A stretch of DNA of 64,000 bases, taken from the NCBI GenBank assembly GCA_037975125.1, contig CM075854.1, forward strand, positions 64,783,071-64,847,070, given 5' to 3'. The translations under genes and the position numbers were made by a program. This stretch comes from Latrodectus hesperus (lineage: Eukaryota > Arthropoda > Arachnida > Araneae > Theridiidae). Positions 34,101-46,554 of the stretch are shown here, in pieces. Positions within the stretch are counted from its first letter, which is position 1; each line of letters begins with the position of its first letter. The notes beneath the pieces were generated by a model. It ran no database searches and was not told the DNA's origin. It saw nothing but the letters and a program-made list of their open reading frames with translations.

Positions 34101-34965
34101 GTAAAATCTTTTTTTAACTTTCTTCATAGACAAATCAATTTTAAATCTTTCATATAATTAAAATAGAGGTAAATATTTAAAAATATATTTTATTCTAAAT
34201 ATATTATAAATCTGTATTTTCTTTTTGAACTAATTTTATTACTTAAGATTTCCTTCAATAAACTAGAGATTAATTCTTAAGTTCATTTAATATCAAATAT
34301 AAATCATAAACCAAATTCAGCAATGTAACGAAAATAAAAAAAATTCATACCCTACTCTAAAATATTGTTATATTAGGCTTTGTTTTCTCAAATAGAATTT
34401 GAATATGTTATTTTGGAGCAAAAATATTCAAATTTAGAGATTTATGTTGCAATTTTTTTTTTGGTTATTATACTGAAAAATATTTTATCAGCATTTCAGG
34501 AACTACACTGCCTTATCAATCTTAACAATATCAAAATTAATTTAAATGTTTTCTGGAAGTTTGTGTATAAGAAGGCTGCAATGAAAAGCTCTCTCTTAAT
34601 ACTGAAAGTAAACACAAATGCAAAGTAAATCAAATACTACATACACTACATATCACACAATGTATACAAATGTACAATATCTATAAATAAATATTCTAAT
34701 CTAAATTCTAATCATTTGAAATATATTAATTTTTGACTATTTGTCTTTAGAGTTTTTCACTATACAATAGATCCGTTTTAGTTTTCCCTCTCATATTTAA
34801 GAAATTTCCAAACAAAGTCTAATATCATTATGTCACTTAAAAGTAACAAACAATCCAGTTTTTCATAAGTCCATTTTCACGTTACAAAACAAAAACATTT
34901 TTAATAAATACGTATATGAGGTTATCGACTAGAGATATACAAGTATTGAGCAAACAACTCTAACC
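29868..34965. other. AT-rich stretch between the two host genes
   Basis: I looked here for the missing end of the TBC domain and for 3' UTR signals and found no convincing exon. An (AT)n microsatellite is at 31119-31193. A less AT-rich patch at about 31660-32110 may be an old unidentified repeat. Possible minus-strand polyadenylation signals for the scabrous-like gene lie at 34900-34905 (ATTAAA) and near 34236 (AATAAA). Confidence 0.45.
31119..31193. repeat. (AT)n microsatellite
   Basis: About 75 bp of AT dinucleotides between the two host genes. Confidence 0.98.
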
Positions 34966-35618
34966 TTATGCCGATGATGTGTTCAAAGTTCGCAACTTTA
35001 TCTTCATTTCCACCCTCATTAATTCTGACCATTCCTTACCATCAATATCATACCATGTAATACCAGTACTATATCGACCATTTATGTTTACGTACTGGCA
35101 ATGGTTATACCACCAGCCACTGTTGTAAAATTGAGCGCAGTGAGTTGCAACGCTGACATCATTGTCTCTATCTGGAGTACTGAAAGCCATTCCATTGTGA
35201 TAGTTCATAGAGTCACTGGCGTTACCATGATAGCCACCAAGTACCAACCTATAATTGTCCATTTCATGCAAAACCTCAAACGTATTGTATTCGGCATACT
35301 TGTGAGTACCAGACAAATTCCACAAGTCAATTCGCAAAATATAGTTATCTGTTGTAGTCAGTTTGTGGATAATTTCGTTTCCAATCCAAAAGTCTCCCGA
35401 CTCAACATTTCCAAATCCTTCTTTGTAGTGCTTCCAATCTTTATCAAAGCTTACGTCTCCCTTAGAACGTCTCTGTATAAGTGTCCATGGGCCACCATTA
35501 GTTTCCATATCGCAGAACACTTTCACAGAAGCTTTAGAATCATCCAAAGGAGATCGAATGAGGTAGGCACCACTTGGACGCTCATTCAATCGTTCAAACG
35601 TTGAGTTTCCTGAGCAGT
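34966..35618 (-). CDS. sca: scabrous-like exon 5 (fibrinogen-related domain)
   Basis: The acceptor CTTTTTCAG precedes 35618 and the stop TAA is at 34968-34966. The whole domain is one exon, beginning DCSGNSTFERLNERPSGAYL. Family features in order are FCDMETNGGPWTLIQRR, DFWIGNEIIHKLT, DRDND (calcium-loop type), CAQFYNSGWWYNHCQY and a C-terminal MRVEMKIKLR. The four cysteines can make the two conserved disulfides. The domain probably binds a partner protein or a glycan outside the cell. Confidence 0.92.
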
Positions 35619-38600
35619 CTGAAAAAGAAAATTATTCTTTAAGTGATATGTCACTAAATATTTTGAAAGAATTGAATAAGTACCAGATAATCTGTGTAAA
35701 ATAAAGAAGAAAATGAGTCGGTAATTTAAAGCATTTTTATAAAATACGCATGTAAATTACTAAGCATTTGAGCAATGCTTAATACTCCTTTTTCTAGCTT
35801 TATTGGGAAGCTGTAAATTTTTGCTCACTTTATTGGGAAGCTGTAAATGTTTTCATTTGAAAAATTATGTATTGCTTGTATATAAAAACAAGAAAAACGG
35901 CTTTGTAATGCGACATATTTTCAAAAACTATGAAATTAACACTTGAGATAATTAAGTTTACATGTTGAACACTAGAATTTTTCTGTTGCATTGGATATCA
36001 AAAAGACTGCATCGAAGGAATTATGAAACTGTATCAGAAGATTTTCATTCTATTTTTTGAATTATTTCTTTATATTTTAAGGGAATAATTTATTAGTATA
36101 AAAATTCCATTGCACAGTTACTAAACTGAGTAATGTACATTTTGTAATAGGAACAACGCATTTTATAAAACAGAGAGGAAAAATTAATGTTTCTGCTTGT
36201 TAGTCCAATTTATAGCAGCTGCTTCTTAAAAAATACCAACATAGTGCTCATATTTCTTGATTTAAAAAGTACATAAAATTCGTAATGATTGTGCGAACGA
36301 AAATATTTTCACATTTCGTCACGCTAACATTCCGACAATATCACGCTAATAGCTTTCACCTGGAGGGCAATTTTTCTTCCTATCATTAATTGTGAATTTA
36401 TCATTTGCTGCATTTTCTGTATAAGTGAGGCAACACTAAGCTTGAAAATGATGTCTCGGGGAGGCCGAATACTTGCCTCTGGGCTGGAAGAAAGCAACTG
36501 AAGAGCCGACACAATTTGAGTACCGCCCATACTTATTGCCTTAACTTCATATAAATGGGCATCCGATTACGGATATGTTGAATATTACAGTCACCATCAC
36601 CACTAGAACCACTATCAATTTCATCACTATCATATTATTCAGTTCGACTTTCGTATCCGTGATTTTATTTTTAATATCTTGGTGATTTGTCCTATTTAAC
36701 ATTTCGTGGAGAGTTTAACAAAATGGTGGTACTTGAAACATTGTTTAACCGTGGGAACCACTTACAACTTGGTAGTGATTGATAAAAAAAAATCCCTCAG
36801 GAAATTATTAAGGTAAAGCTGATTTGAATTCAATATTATACTTCAGTATACCCAAAGCATCTGAAAAAATGTTATTTTTATTATTATTAGTTCTCATGCA
36901 GTAAATTTTAATTTAAAATTGATTTGATTGTCGCTTGATAATGATGTTTTGCGAATGAGAACAGATTTAACAAAAACCTAAAATTAGAAGTGGATTCCTA
37001 ACTACAATAAACTTGCATGCTACTGCTGGAAATAGAACCCGGAATTGAGTTGAGAGAAAAAAAAACAATTTAACTCTCAGCTTTGTTAACTCAAGTTAAA
37101 TTAAATGCTTAAGTATGAGTGAACACAATGCTTCCTTAAGTATTTTAAAAGGAATTTATAAAAAAAAATAACCACATCAATCACCACGCACAAAATTTTT
37201 ATCTAAATCCATTCTTTAAGCAAATTTTAATTTATAATAATTTAATGTATTTATTTTATATATAAAAAATAATTTTAGTCTAAAAAATATTTGTATTAGC
37301 ATCAATTAAAAGCATCAATTAAAATGTAAAAATTAAATTTTTTGAATTCCTTAAATATTTTTTATTATAATTTATTGCAAGATTGAGCATTATAGCATGA
37401 TTTTTATAATGAAATTTATTATTTGATTATTATAGCAGGATTATTGCTTAGTTATAATAAAACAGAAATGTTTTTACAAAAAACATAATTTTGATATTTT
37501 TCAAAATCAACCCTGGATGATAGAAAATACTATTAAAAAACATGAATATTATAAAATATGATTTAAGATAAAATAAATAAAAGTGTCGCTTAAATTATAT
37601 GGAGTTTAATTTCTTACTTATAACTCAAATGAAAATAATTCAAAGCATTTTAGTAACATTTGCTATAAACGTTACGTGATTTTTTCAGAGTAAAGAAATC
37701 ACTATAAATTCAAGAAGCAAATATCATAACAAACTATTTCAGGAGAATATACAGAAATTTATCTAATGCAATTTTTAGAAATTATAGCACCAAGAGATTA
37801 CTAGTTTGCTTAAGTACTTCTACTTTTCTAACATAGGAATTAAATATCAAAAACTGTAAAACTAAAACAAGTACAAAAAATAAGTAATAAATTTAGTAAA
37901 ATAAATACTTATATTAAAGATTTATACTAATTTATGCTTAATACCAAAATCGAGTTAAGATGTAATAAATAAACCGTAAACACTAAATATTCAATATGAA
38001 GAAAAAATTTTATTATTAATGACTTACGAATTTGCTAATGTAAGAAAAGAAAAAAAACAGATCTTGTTCGTTGTATAATAAATAATCGATTTAATTATAC
38101 AATGAACAAGATTATTTATATGTTTTTAAAAACAAAAAAGTAATAAACTATAATTATAAAGCATACTTCCTCCAAAATATTTCCTTGTTAATGTTATTTT
38201 ATGAGAAAACTAATTTTATTACAAGTTATCAAATTGAAACCATCTTTAAATAAGTTTTCGGGCATCTTGCTTGAGTGAAGGATGAATTAATTACTTTCTT
38301 TTTATAATGAATAAAACATTAGATTTATTAAAGAGGAAATGCTATGTGTTCTAAGAATGTATAGATTTGTTTCGTTTATTCTTATATAATTTTTACTACA
38401 TTTTCAAAAGTTTGTGGACTTTATTTTTTAATTAAAGAACTCATTTTTGATTTTTATTGATACGAAATACTTTGCATTTTATATCCATATTTCTTGTTTA
38501 ATTGTAAATATTTTTAGTTAAACTATTAATACTTGAATTAAGAATTAATGCACAGGTTAAGTTAATTTCAATTTACTTTATTATAATTAAAATTGAGTTT

Positions 38601-41600
38601 AGGAAAAAACTGAAAATTTAGCTTCATTCTTACCTTGTGGTAACTGATGGATGAATTTTTCGAGCTCTTCTTCTATTGTTTCCTGCTGCTGCTTTATTTT
38701 CGGAATATCTTCCTTGAACTGCAATATGCTTTCACGAACTTTGCGTTGAGCTCTTTCCCACTTCATAAAGTCCTTATCGTCCACTTTTTCTACAACCTGT
38801 CGATGAAGTGTCTCTATTTCTAACTTTTCTGCATCCACATTGGAAGATAACGAATGAATCTTTGATTCAAGCGCTGAAATCCTATTGTCATGATTTGCCA
38901 AAGTTCGTTGTTGACCCGGAGTAAAGGTCCGATTCAGCACAGCGTTTTGCACCAGCAGTAACCGGAAACGGTTGCTCTTCAAGTCAGACTGAACGGTGGT
39001 TATGTCATTCTTCATGTTTGATATAACTTGTTCGAATGACAGCTGTCTATCACTAAGTTCTTCTAAGTCGGATTGAGTTTGCGAAAAATTGTAATCCAGT
39101 TTAGATATCTCTCTTCTGATGTCTTCCGTCGTTCTATCATAACTACTTTCAAGGCGCTCCAAAGCATTAAAAAGCTGCATTGTTGACCCATGAAGTTTTC
39201 TTATTTCCGTTGAAGTAATATTACTAACTTTGCTTTGGATATCTATTGTTTGATGTTCAGTCTTGTTGACTAAACTTTCCAACACATCAAGTCTCTGGTT
39301 GAAAATTCGCTGTTCTACATCTGATGGTTCACTGTTATTCATGATGCTTTCGTAAGCTTTCTCTAAAGAATTTAGCTTCAAAACAGATGTAATTTGATTT
39401 TTCTGAATATCACGTAGTTTCTTGCTGAATTCTGATTGAACAAATTCTAGATTCATAACAGACTCGTGCAAATTTTCCACTTCTGCTTTCCATTGTCCAT
39501 GACGGAATTTTGGATGCTCCCTATCTCCTACAAAAGTAATTAACCAATGTTAATTTTAAGAATGAATAACTTAAATATTATAAAAGTGGTATTTATTTAT
39601 TAAAATACTAAGTGATTTTTTGCAAATTATTGTAAGATATACGACTTATAATCATTTTATGAACTCAATAAATATATTTCAAATTTATTTACGAAACAAT
39701 AAAACTTATGAAATTAGTATTAGGTTGTTATTATTTAGTTATATAGTTCTAAATTTATTTTACTGCTTCAATTCACTTAACGAGGTAAATAAATTGCCTT
39801 GTTGAAGTTACTTATTAATTAAAGTAAAAAATTAAAACTGAAAATTTGAATAATATATTTTTCTATAGTAATATTTAATTATTAAAAATATTTCTGTAAT
39901 GCAAGCAAAGAATTTTATATTACAAATAATATGAGAAAAAATTGGATAATATAAAGATCTTCTTACTTGTTTTCCAGCTAAGTCCATCTGCTTTGGAGTT
40001 TGAATCACTCTCGTCGAAAATTGAACTCTGAAAAAAAAATTTATATTTATAATAAATCCATAACATAAGTTTATTAATGGAAAAATATATTCATAACAGA
40101 ATATGTAATTAAAAACTCTTCCTATATCCATTTATACTTAAAATACTGACTCAAATTTTATTTAAAAATATCCTTATTACTTACAAAAATTATGTCTAAT
40201 GAAAAACCTAGAAATATGATTAAATTTCCCTTTATAAAACATTTAGCTATTCAAAAATTAAAATTTGTTTCAATGTTTGTAATTTTTATTTCTATCGGTC
40301 GTTATATTAACTTCATGAATTTTTAGGCATTAATATAAACATGAATCTGAATATTTTCTGAACACATTTATTAATTTACAATTAAAGCACATTTAATGAA
40401 TAAACATAAGTACTTACTTTCTTTTTTGATAATAATATATGTTCTCGCAGCTCTTCTTTTAATGAATCAACCTATTTATAAAAGGATTTAAATTATTAAA
40501 TTGATGGTACTAAAATGTAAAATTAACTCTAAAAATTATTAATTTTATAATCAAATTATTGTTTTTGTTGTGATGAAGGTAAAATTTATAATAATACTAA
40601 AACTAAAGTACTGATTATTCTTTAAACTGATATAAATTGTATATTTCTTGTATTCAAAAACTGCAGTTATATAATTTTCGCTGATACTACAATTATATTT
40701 CATAAATGTGGTTAAAAGATTCAAATTAACTGAATATCTTTCATATTTTATTTTTATTTAATAATCATATTGTTTAACTATCATTCAATTTATTAAATGC
40801 AAGTTATTACTTTACATACTAAATTTCATCTATATGTTTTTGGTTTCATGATACTTTTTACTGCTTAAGTTAGTTTACTGATAAAAATAATTGACAGAAA
40901 AATGTCAAATTCCGTAAAATAAACTAGCTCTCTCTCTCTCTCTCTCTCTCTAATACTAGGAATATTTAATAAAAACTTCTTAAAAAATCAAATCTTTAAA
41001 AATAAAATAGAGCTGGAAATATAACTTCATACATTTTCAATTTTAAGTGAAATGAATAAATTAGGTATATACATGTTAAAAATAAAAAAATAAATAATTT
41101 TTATCAATTTAGGCAAAAATGATATAAGCTTAATAAATTGTGACATATTTATTTGGTAATATAAATTTAAAATATAAACACAAACAAATATTAAATTCTC
41201 ATAGAATTTTGATCTTACTACAAACTTTCCGGAATTTTTCATAGTTTTAAATTTAATAGTCACAAAATAGTTATAAAAATCATTAGTGAACTAATATACA
41301 AACCACTAATGCAAGACTAGTTTTTTAGAAAAAAGCTATAAAAATAATTGGATATTAAAGAACACCTAAACTTCATTATGAAATTTCAAATTAAATAACT
41401 TTTGACATATTTTTCAAATTTTCGAAAAGTATATAATTTAAAATTAACTTTCATCAAAGAGAAATACATATACTGAAATCCTTTCATACATGTAAATTTT
41501 ATATTCTTCACAATATATAAACTGAAATCATCTAATGCTTTATACGTTATATTCCTATTAATTCAGAACATAAGATACCAATCAAGAAGGCTGTCGATAC

Positions 41601-41919
41601 ATTTCTCATAACACGTTTCCTTCTCTGAGTCCCCATTTTTTTCTGACGTCATATTTCATTTATTTCTTAAGGCATTTTTTTCCTACCCAGCAAATGAAAT
41701 TTTATTTGAAGGCCATAGACGGTGAGTAACCTTCAAAGTAAAAAGGAGAACGTGCTTGGTAGGCTGACACTAATTATAAAGAACATTCGATAAATTGAGA
41801 ATTTATTTTTATCCGACGTTCGAAAATCTTTTTGTATTTGAGTTCCAGCTAATAATGAAGTAAATATCTAGTTCCTGATGTTGCTGGCAGTTATTCATTA
41901 GACATTTTTACATCATATG

Positions 41920-42009
<90 letters not shown>

Positions 42010-43893
42010 TTATTATATATATATTTGATAGATTAAAGGTATGATTAAAGAAAAATGTATTCAATAAAACTTCAAAATTTATAAAGCTTATTAGATATAA
42101 TATGAAACCTAAGTGTATTTTGAAGTATATAATTCTGTAGTTTACGGTATAAAGACTGGATTTCCAAAGAGAACTTATAGTCTTACATCTGTTTTTAAAA
42201 GTCTCTTTTAAAGTTTTTATTTAATTAAACGCCTTAATGACAAAAAATTGTTAAGACTTTTTTGTTTTTGATCATTTTTCAATATTTTTAATAGAAAATT
42301 TAATGTTTATCTTATTTCAGTATCTTGCATTTTTGCTGTTTAAGTGCTATATATAGAACATTGTTTTTCTTGTTAACAATTCTCAATTCTTATAAAATTG
42401 TAAATAACTTTCTCAGTATTCATAGCACATATTTGCACTTTTAAAATGTAAAATACTCTTTATATAAAATTAGGTTGAATTTTATGGTTTCCCAAGGCAA
42501 AATTTTTGTGTTGGCAATAAAATATTGTCATACTCTGTTCAAATTATTTAATATTTAATATCAATATACAAAAAAAAGAAATATTTTTCTATGGAAATAC
42601 GAGTGATAATTACTTTTTTTCTTCTTAAATTAAAACAAATTTAAGTATTTATCAAAAATAAATTTCTACAAAGAATCTCAGTAATCACAAATTTATTAAA
42701 TATATTTTTGAAATAAATTGAATATGCCTTCACTTGAACTTGAACTTGAGCATGAGTTTACATTTCAACCCTAACTTCTACATTAAAATTCCATATTATT
42801 ACAAAAAAAAGTATCTTCTTTTGAGTACTTTTTCTCACTTGTAATACATAATAAGGAGAGTTTTTAGACATAATAAAATCAATTTCTATCTTTTACTTTA
42901 TTAATTTATGAAATTTGATGTTGTTGTACTTATATATTATTTCCAAATAATGTATATAATAGTATATATATTTTCGTACTCCATACTAAATACTTAACTA
43001 TTGTAATGTTAAAGTTCTACTGCAAATAAAAATTTAAATTGTTGTTCCAATATATCAAAGTTTTGATATTAATTCATAATTTTATATAGATTGTAATGAG
43101 GGGATTTATTATAACTTACCTCAACTAAAATTCTTTGCTGACCAGCAGCTGTTTCCTGCAACCTCAGCCTCAATTCATCAACGTCTCTACGAAGTTGTTG
43201 AATGACAGCAGTGTTCCTTTCCCTATCAACACGCATGCTGTCCATACGATGCTCTAAGGCAGCAATATCAGATCTTATCAAAGCAAAATTGGTGGATGTC
43301 TTTTGCTTCTCAGCTAAGGTTGCGCTCGTATTCAGAGATAGAGCCATTTCTTTCATTTCGCGACGAAGCCCTTCGACTGTTGCCTGTAACCATCGAACAG
43401 CAACTCTTCCTGAAGAAAGAGACACTCCATCCGCGAGATGAACTTTCATCTCTGCCATCTCTTTACTTAGTCTTAGAACTTCTTGTCTTAAAAAGTTTGT
43501 CTCATGCCGGCTTGTCTCCCACTTGCCAGCGTCTAAGCTAGTCGGGGAGTTGGGGAACTGGCGGTGTAAAAGTCGCAGCTGCGATTCGCTCAGATCCGCT
43601 TCACGGTTCAATGCCTCTGCATTCCTCCAAAATTCATCTCCTGATTTGAGATCGAAGTCCTTGTTTACTTTCCGCATAGTAGATGAAAGTACTCCGGAAT
43701 CTTTGGTTGTATAGCTATTCAACTCTTCCTGTAACTTCTGAATAGTTTCACTGTCCGTCTGACGAATTTTCTTCAGTTCCTTCATTTCTTCTTGCAATTC
43801 CTTCATTAAAACTCCAAGCTGAGACTCTGCACTTTCACTAATCACTTGCAAAGTAAATGATAACGTGATAAAAATGAAAGTGATCAAAAACAT
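34966..43893 (-). CDS. sca: scabrous-like secreted fibrinogen-related protein, complete, 5 exons
   Basis: Exons 43893-43120, 40471-40418, 40027-39967, 39527-38634 and 35618-34966 join in phase to 812 codons including stop, about 811 residues. The start ATG at 43893 is preceded by an in-frame TAA at 43930-43932 and opens a hydrophobic signal peptide, MFLITFIFITLSFTLQVIS. Residues about 25-594 are mostly charged coiled coil with scattered NxS/T sites. Residues 595-811 form a fibrinogen-related domain with four cysteines, GGPWTLIQRR, EGFGNVESGDFWIGNE, the calcium-site segment DRDND and GWWYNHC. In Drosophila, Scabrous (774 residues) has the same layout and is a secreted regulator of Notch signalling in neural and eye patterning. 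Angiopoietins share the layout but are about 500 residues, so Scabrous fits better. Other arthropod fibrinogen-related proteins remain possible. Confidence 0.75.
35798..35848. repeat. direct repeat, 21 bp twice at 30-bp period
   Basis: CTTTATTGGGAAGCTGTAAAT occurs at 35798-35818 and again at 35828-35848 inside a scabrous-like intron. Confidence 0.93.
38061..38112. repeat. 19-bp inverted repeat with 14-nt loop
   Basis: ATCTTGTTCGTTGTATAAT at 38061-38079 pairs with 38094-38112 with a single mismatch. It lies in a scabrous-like intron. It may be a remnant of a small palindromic element. Confidence 0.9.
38634..39527 (-). CDS. sca: scabrous-like exon 4 (long coiled coil)
   Basis: The acceptor is TTTTGTAG and the donor is GTAAGA. 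It encodes about 298 residues, starting DREHPKFRHGQWKAEVENL and ending FIHQLPQ. Heptads with L, I and V at core positions run through most of it, and there are several possible N-glycosylation sites. Acidic and basic side chains alternate, as in oligomerising coiled coils of secreted fibrinogen-related proteins. Confidence 0.85.
39967..40027 (-). CDS. sca: scabrous-like exon 3 (20 codons)
   Basis: The acceptor follows a T-run (TTTTTCAG) and the donor is GTAAGA. It reads SSIFDESDSNSKADGLSWKT, a polar linker that breaks the coiled coil. It ends with one base, A, which joins GA in the next exon to make Arg. Confidence 0.72.
40418..40471 (-). CDS. sca: scabrous-like exon 2 (18 codons)
   Basis: The acceptor is ATAAATAG and the donor is GTAAGT, phase 0 in and out. 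It reads VDSLKEELREHILLSKKK, continuing the coiled coil. The exon is very small but has clean splice sites and matching phase. Confidence 0.75.
40927..40951. repeat. (CT)n microsatellite
   Basis: Short CT run in the first scabrous-like intron. Confidence 0.97.
41926..42006. repeat. (AT)n microsatellite
   Basis: About 80 bp of AT in the first scabrous-like intron. Confidence 0.98.
43120..43893 (-). CDS. sca: scabrous-like exon 1 (signal peptide and coiled coil)
   Basis: It encodes residues 1-258, from ATG at 43893 to ILVE, followed by the donor GTAAGT. After the signal peptide the chain reads LGVLMKELQEEMKELKKIRQ, a clear coiled coil. Further on come VAVRWLQATVEGLRREMKEM and a glycosylation-type NTS site. 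It ends in phase 0. Confidence 0.82.
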
Positions 43894-44800
43894 AGTTATT
43901 CTCTTTTTCTTTTGACTCTGAATTAAATCTTAAATTTAAAAAAAATAATTAAGCTATTAGTTAGATACCAAGTACACACTAGTCTTCAGCGCATAGCAGG
44001 AACTACTTCCGTGTTTTGTATCTACACTAGCACGTGTGTTCATCTAACTCCAGGATCGCTAACTCAAAACTAAAAAAATCAATGCATTTTGAGAAGTACC
44101 AGACTTCAATCGATGATAACTTGGTAACAGAAGCGAAACTCTACTATTGCTCCGATATCACAATTGGGAACAGAGAGCAATCCGAGTGATGAGCACTGAC
44201 GTCCAAACAGGAGTGAGCACTGAGGTCTTCTGACAAGACTTCGCTTTAAGACCTAGAATAAAGTGAGTAGGTCGTCTACAGCAGCTGCCGCTTTCTAATC
44301 GGCCTCTGCTCCACGTGGCCGGCAGCATCTCAGATGCCTCCCCTTCTGACCTCCCCCCCTCCTTTGTGACAGCTGCTACTCGAAGGATGCTGAAGAGAAG
44401 AGAGGCCCTTCCCCCTCTTGCACATTTCTTCAATGGCAAGACGCTGCGCTGGTTTTCCCTCCTCTCCTTCTACTCCGCGTGTAGATGATTTTTTCTTCAT
44501 TTTATTTTCTTCCCCATTTCTTATTATTCCCTTCGTGTTTTTTTTTTATTTAGTCGCAGATGCCATGCGCCAGTTGTTTCTCCGAGATGCACAGACTCCA
44601 AGGGAAAGGGAAAAGAACACCGCCTCTTCTCTTCTTTCCCTACAGTACACCCCATAATGGATAACTGTCGAACAAATTTCGAAGGGAAACGGTTGCCTCC
44701 CCTCAGACGGCTCGAAATTATTTTTAATCCCTTCCCCCAACTTTTGTGAGCGATTTTTTTATGGTTTTTAAAGTATGATTCACACACACAGTTTTCTGGT
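43894..44800 (-). promoter_or_regulatory. likely promoter and 5' leader of the scabrous-like gene
   Basis: This is the main clearly GC-richer block next to a host gene, especially at 44160-44470, and it lies directly upstream of the start codon. Minus-strand TCAGT motifs of arthropod initiator type occur near 44212-44222 and 44194-44204. A weak TATA-like TTAAAG lies about 27 bp upstream of the first. No transcript data are available, so the start site is a guess. An unspliced leader or a 5' UTR intron are both possible. Confidence 0.5.
44031..44576. promoter_or_regulatory. cluster of seven E-boxes upstream of the scabrous-like gene
   Basis: CANNTG motifs of recognised bHLH type are CACGTG at 44031 and 44312, CAGCTG at 44282 and 44370, CAGATG at 44331 and 44557, and CAGTTG at 44571. 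On the minus strand the site at 44370 reads GCAGCTGT, matching the proneural class A consensus. In Drosophila, scabrous is a target of Achaete-Scute-type proneural factors. The motif match is seen directly; function is inferred. Confidence 0.45.
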
Positions 44801-45848
44801 TGACAACTGACATCAATATTGGAATAATATGGCGTGGAGAGGTATGCTCGTAAGCTCTTGGGACACCCCTGGTTCTAGTGTAATTTTTAATAAGGTTAAA
44901 TAGTCCCCCATCTGCTCACAGCTCTTGAGTAAGTGAAAGAAAATTCTAAGCAGGTTGCTTAATTTATGGCTTGCCTTAAAAAACTGAACTTGAATGCATA
45001 ACATTCAAATTTATAATAAATTCTTGAGAATTATTGACTATAAAAGTGAACTACATAAAATATTTTTTAGCTATACAATATTTATTCATGAAAAATCTAA
45101 TATATAAATTTCATTAGAATAAACTTTATGAAAGTCAATTCTATTACTTTTTTAACTGTTATTTGCAATTTATTTTTATGAATACTAGCAAATTAACTAC
45201 ATATTTTCTGAAATTTATAAATTAGTAATATAATTTTGCTATAATTTATCGCTTCTAATAAGAATGTATAATTTTAATTCTTATTTAATCATATACTACA
45301 GTATTTTACCCCATTCAACAAATATAAAAAGGTTTTTCTTTTCCTTCCGGTGCCAAATACTTACATTTAAAAGGGGATAAGAATCGATTTCTCTAATACA
45401 TGGTTAGCTCTAATAGTTGATAAGTTCTGTCTAACCACTTTTTACGTGATGTATAATGATTGGAATTTTATCTGTAGGTGCACCGACTGTTAGATGACTG
45501 TTAAATATAGTAGAATTTAATAAAATGTACCTTAAAACTTTGAATCTAATTAAATCTAAAAGAATTCTCAACTCATGAGGTCTCAAAATTTTTATCTATT
45601 GATATAACGTGAGTGTTCTAAATGCTATTTGTGATCTTTAATATTTATTTCGATCAATTTTAGAGGACGCCTGAAATGTGTGTGTATGAACATCTTTTGA
45701 AAAATAAACTTACATACATATAATAAAATAGTGTACAATAGCACAATTTGTAACTAATTATTAAACATATCAATATTTTATAAAAATATTTATAATAAAA
45801 TTATCACTTTTTTCAAAAGCATTTGTGTGGAAGAATAGTTTTTCTACA

Positions 45849-45940
<92 letters not shown>

Positions 45941-46554
45941 TAATTAAAAGTTACTTATAAATTTTGATTTTTCATCAAAATATTTTTTCCCATAAAATTT
46001 TAGATAATAAAAATATTAGCATTAACTAGAAATATGTAGTATCATTTAATTCACTTTGTAATTTAAATTTGATATTTGTTTTTGTAATTTACTTAAGCTT
46101 GCATTTTCTTGCAAAATAATATGAATATTAATGTTAAATAAACATAATTAAGACAATAGCTAAACTTTGTACGATGTGTTTTAAAGTACAAAGGATAAAT
46201 ATATATTTTTATTAAATAAAATAAATGAAATGTCCCTGAGATTTTTAATCATAATTTATAGATAAAAAATTATGCATTTTAAAAGTCTATCAAATGGTGG
46301 CAAAAACACATTTCCCTGATACTGACAACAAACTATTGCATTTCGGTGTTAGATAATGAAAAAAAGATTATTACACTATAATCAAAATATTAAGTTGGAA
46401 AGATATTCACGTTAATTACAAATGTGGTTTTGGCAATAACATTTTAACGTGTAATTTATTTGTAAGCAATCTATATGTAATTATTTTTAATTTTCTTATA
46501 TTTAAGCATAATTTCTGCTTATCTATACGAGTTCCATAGCATAAATCCCAAGTA
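44801..46554. other. AT-rich intergenic stretch with one microsatellite
   Basis: No gene was recognised. It contains the (AT)n run at 45849-45938. Confidence 0.5.
45849..45938. repeat. (AT)n microsatellite
   Basis: About 90 bp of AT with one ACAT interruption near its start. Confidence 0.98.

Larger units (their letters stand above)
35619..38633. other. scabrous-like intron 4
   Basis: A long AT-rich intron. It holds a direct repeat with a 30-bp period at 35798-35848 and a hairpin at 38061-38112. A less AT-rich patch at about 36340-36540 has a weak match to the SINE tail seen near 62.9 kb (CCGAATACTTG). Confidence 0.6.
40472..43119. other. scabrous-like intron 1
   Basis: AT-rich intron with a (CT)n run at 40927-40951 and an (AT)n run at 41926-42006. 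A more mixed-composition patch at about 41560-41880 holds no recognisable exon or repeat. Confidence 0.6.

Noticed and set aside
35101..35604. A 167-residue + strand frame across the fibrinogen-related exon
   Set aside because: It is the antisense shadow of the clearly conserved minus-strand domain.
36750..36757. CGTGGGAA, a perfect Su(H)-type site, in a scabrous-like intron
   Set aside because: A single 8-base degenerate match in a long intron is expected by chance, and no cluster was seen.
43202..43714. Several + strand open frames opposite scabrous-like exon 1
   Set aside because: They are shadows of the minus-strand coding exon, which has a signal peptide, coiled coil and phase-matched splicing.
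44158..44787. Minus-strand frames of 64-93 residues in the GC-rich block upstream of the scabrous-like gene
   Set aside because: They lie in the presumed promoter/leader, show no family match and are expected from GC-richer sequence. An upstream small frame cannot be excluded but is not supported.
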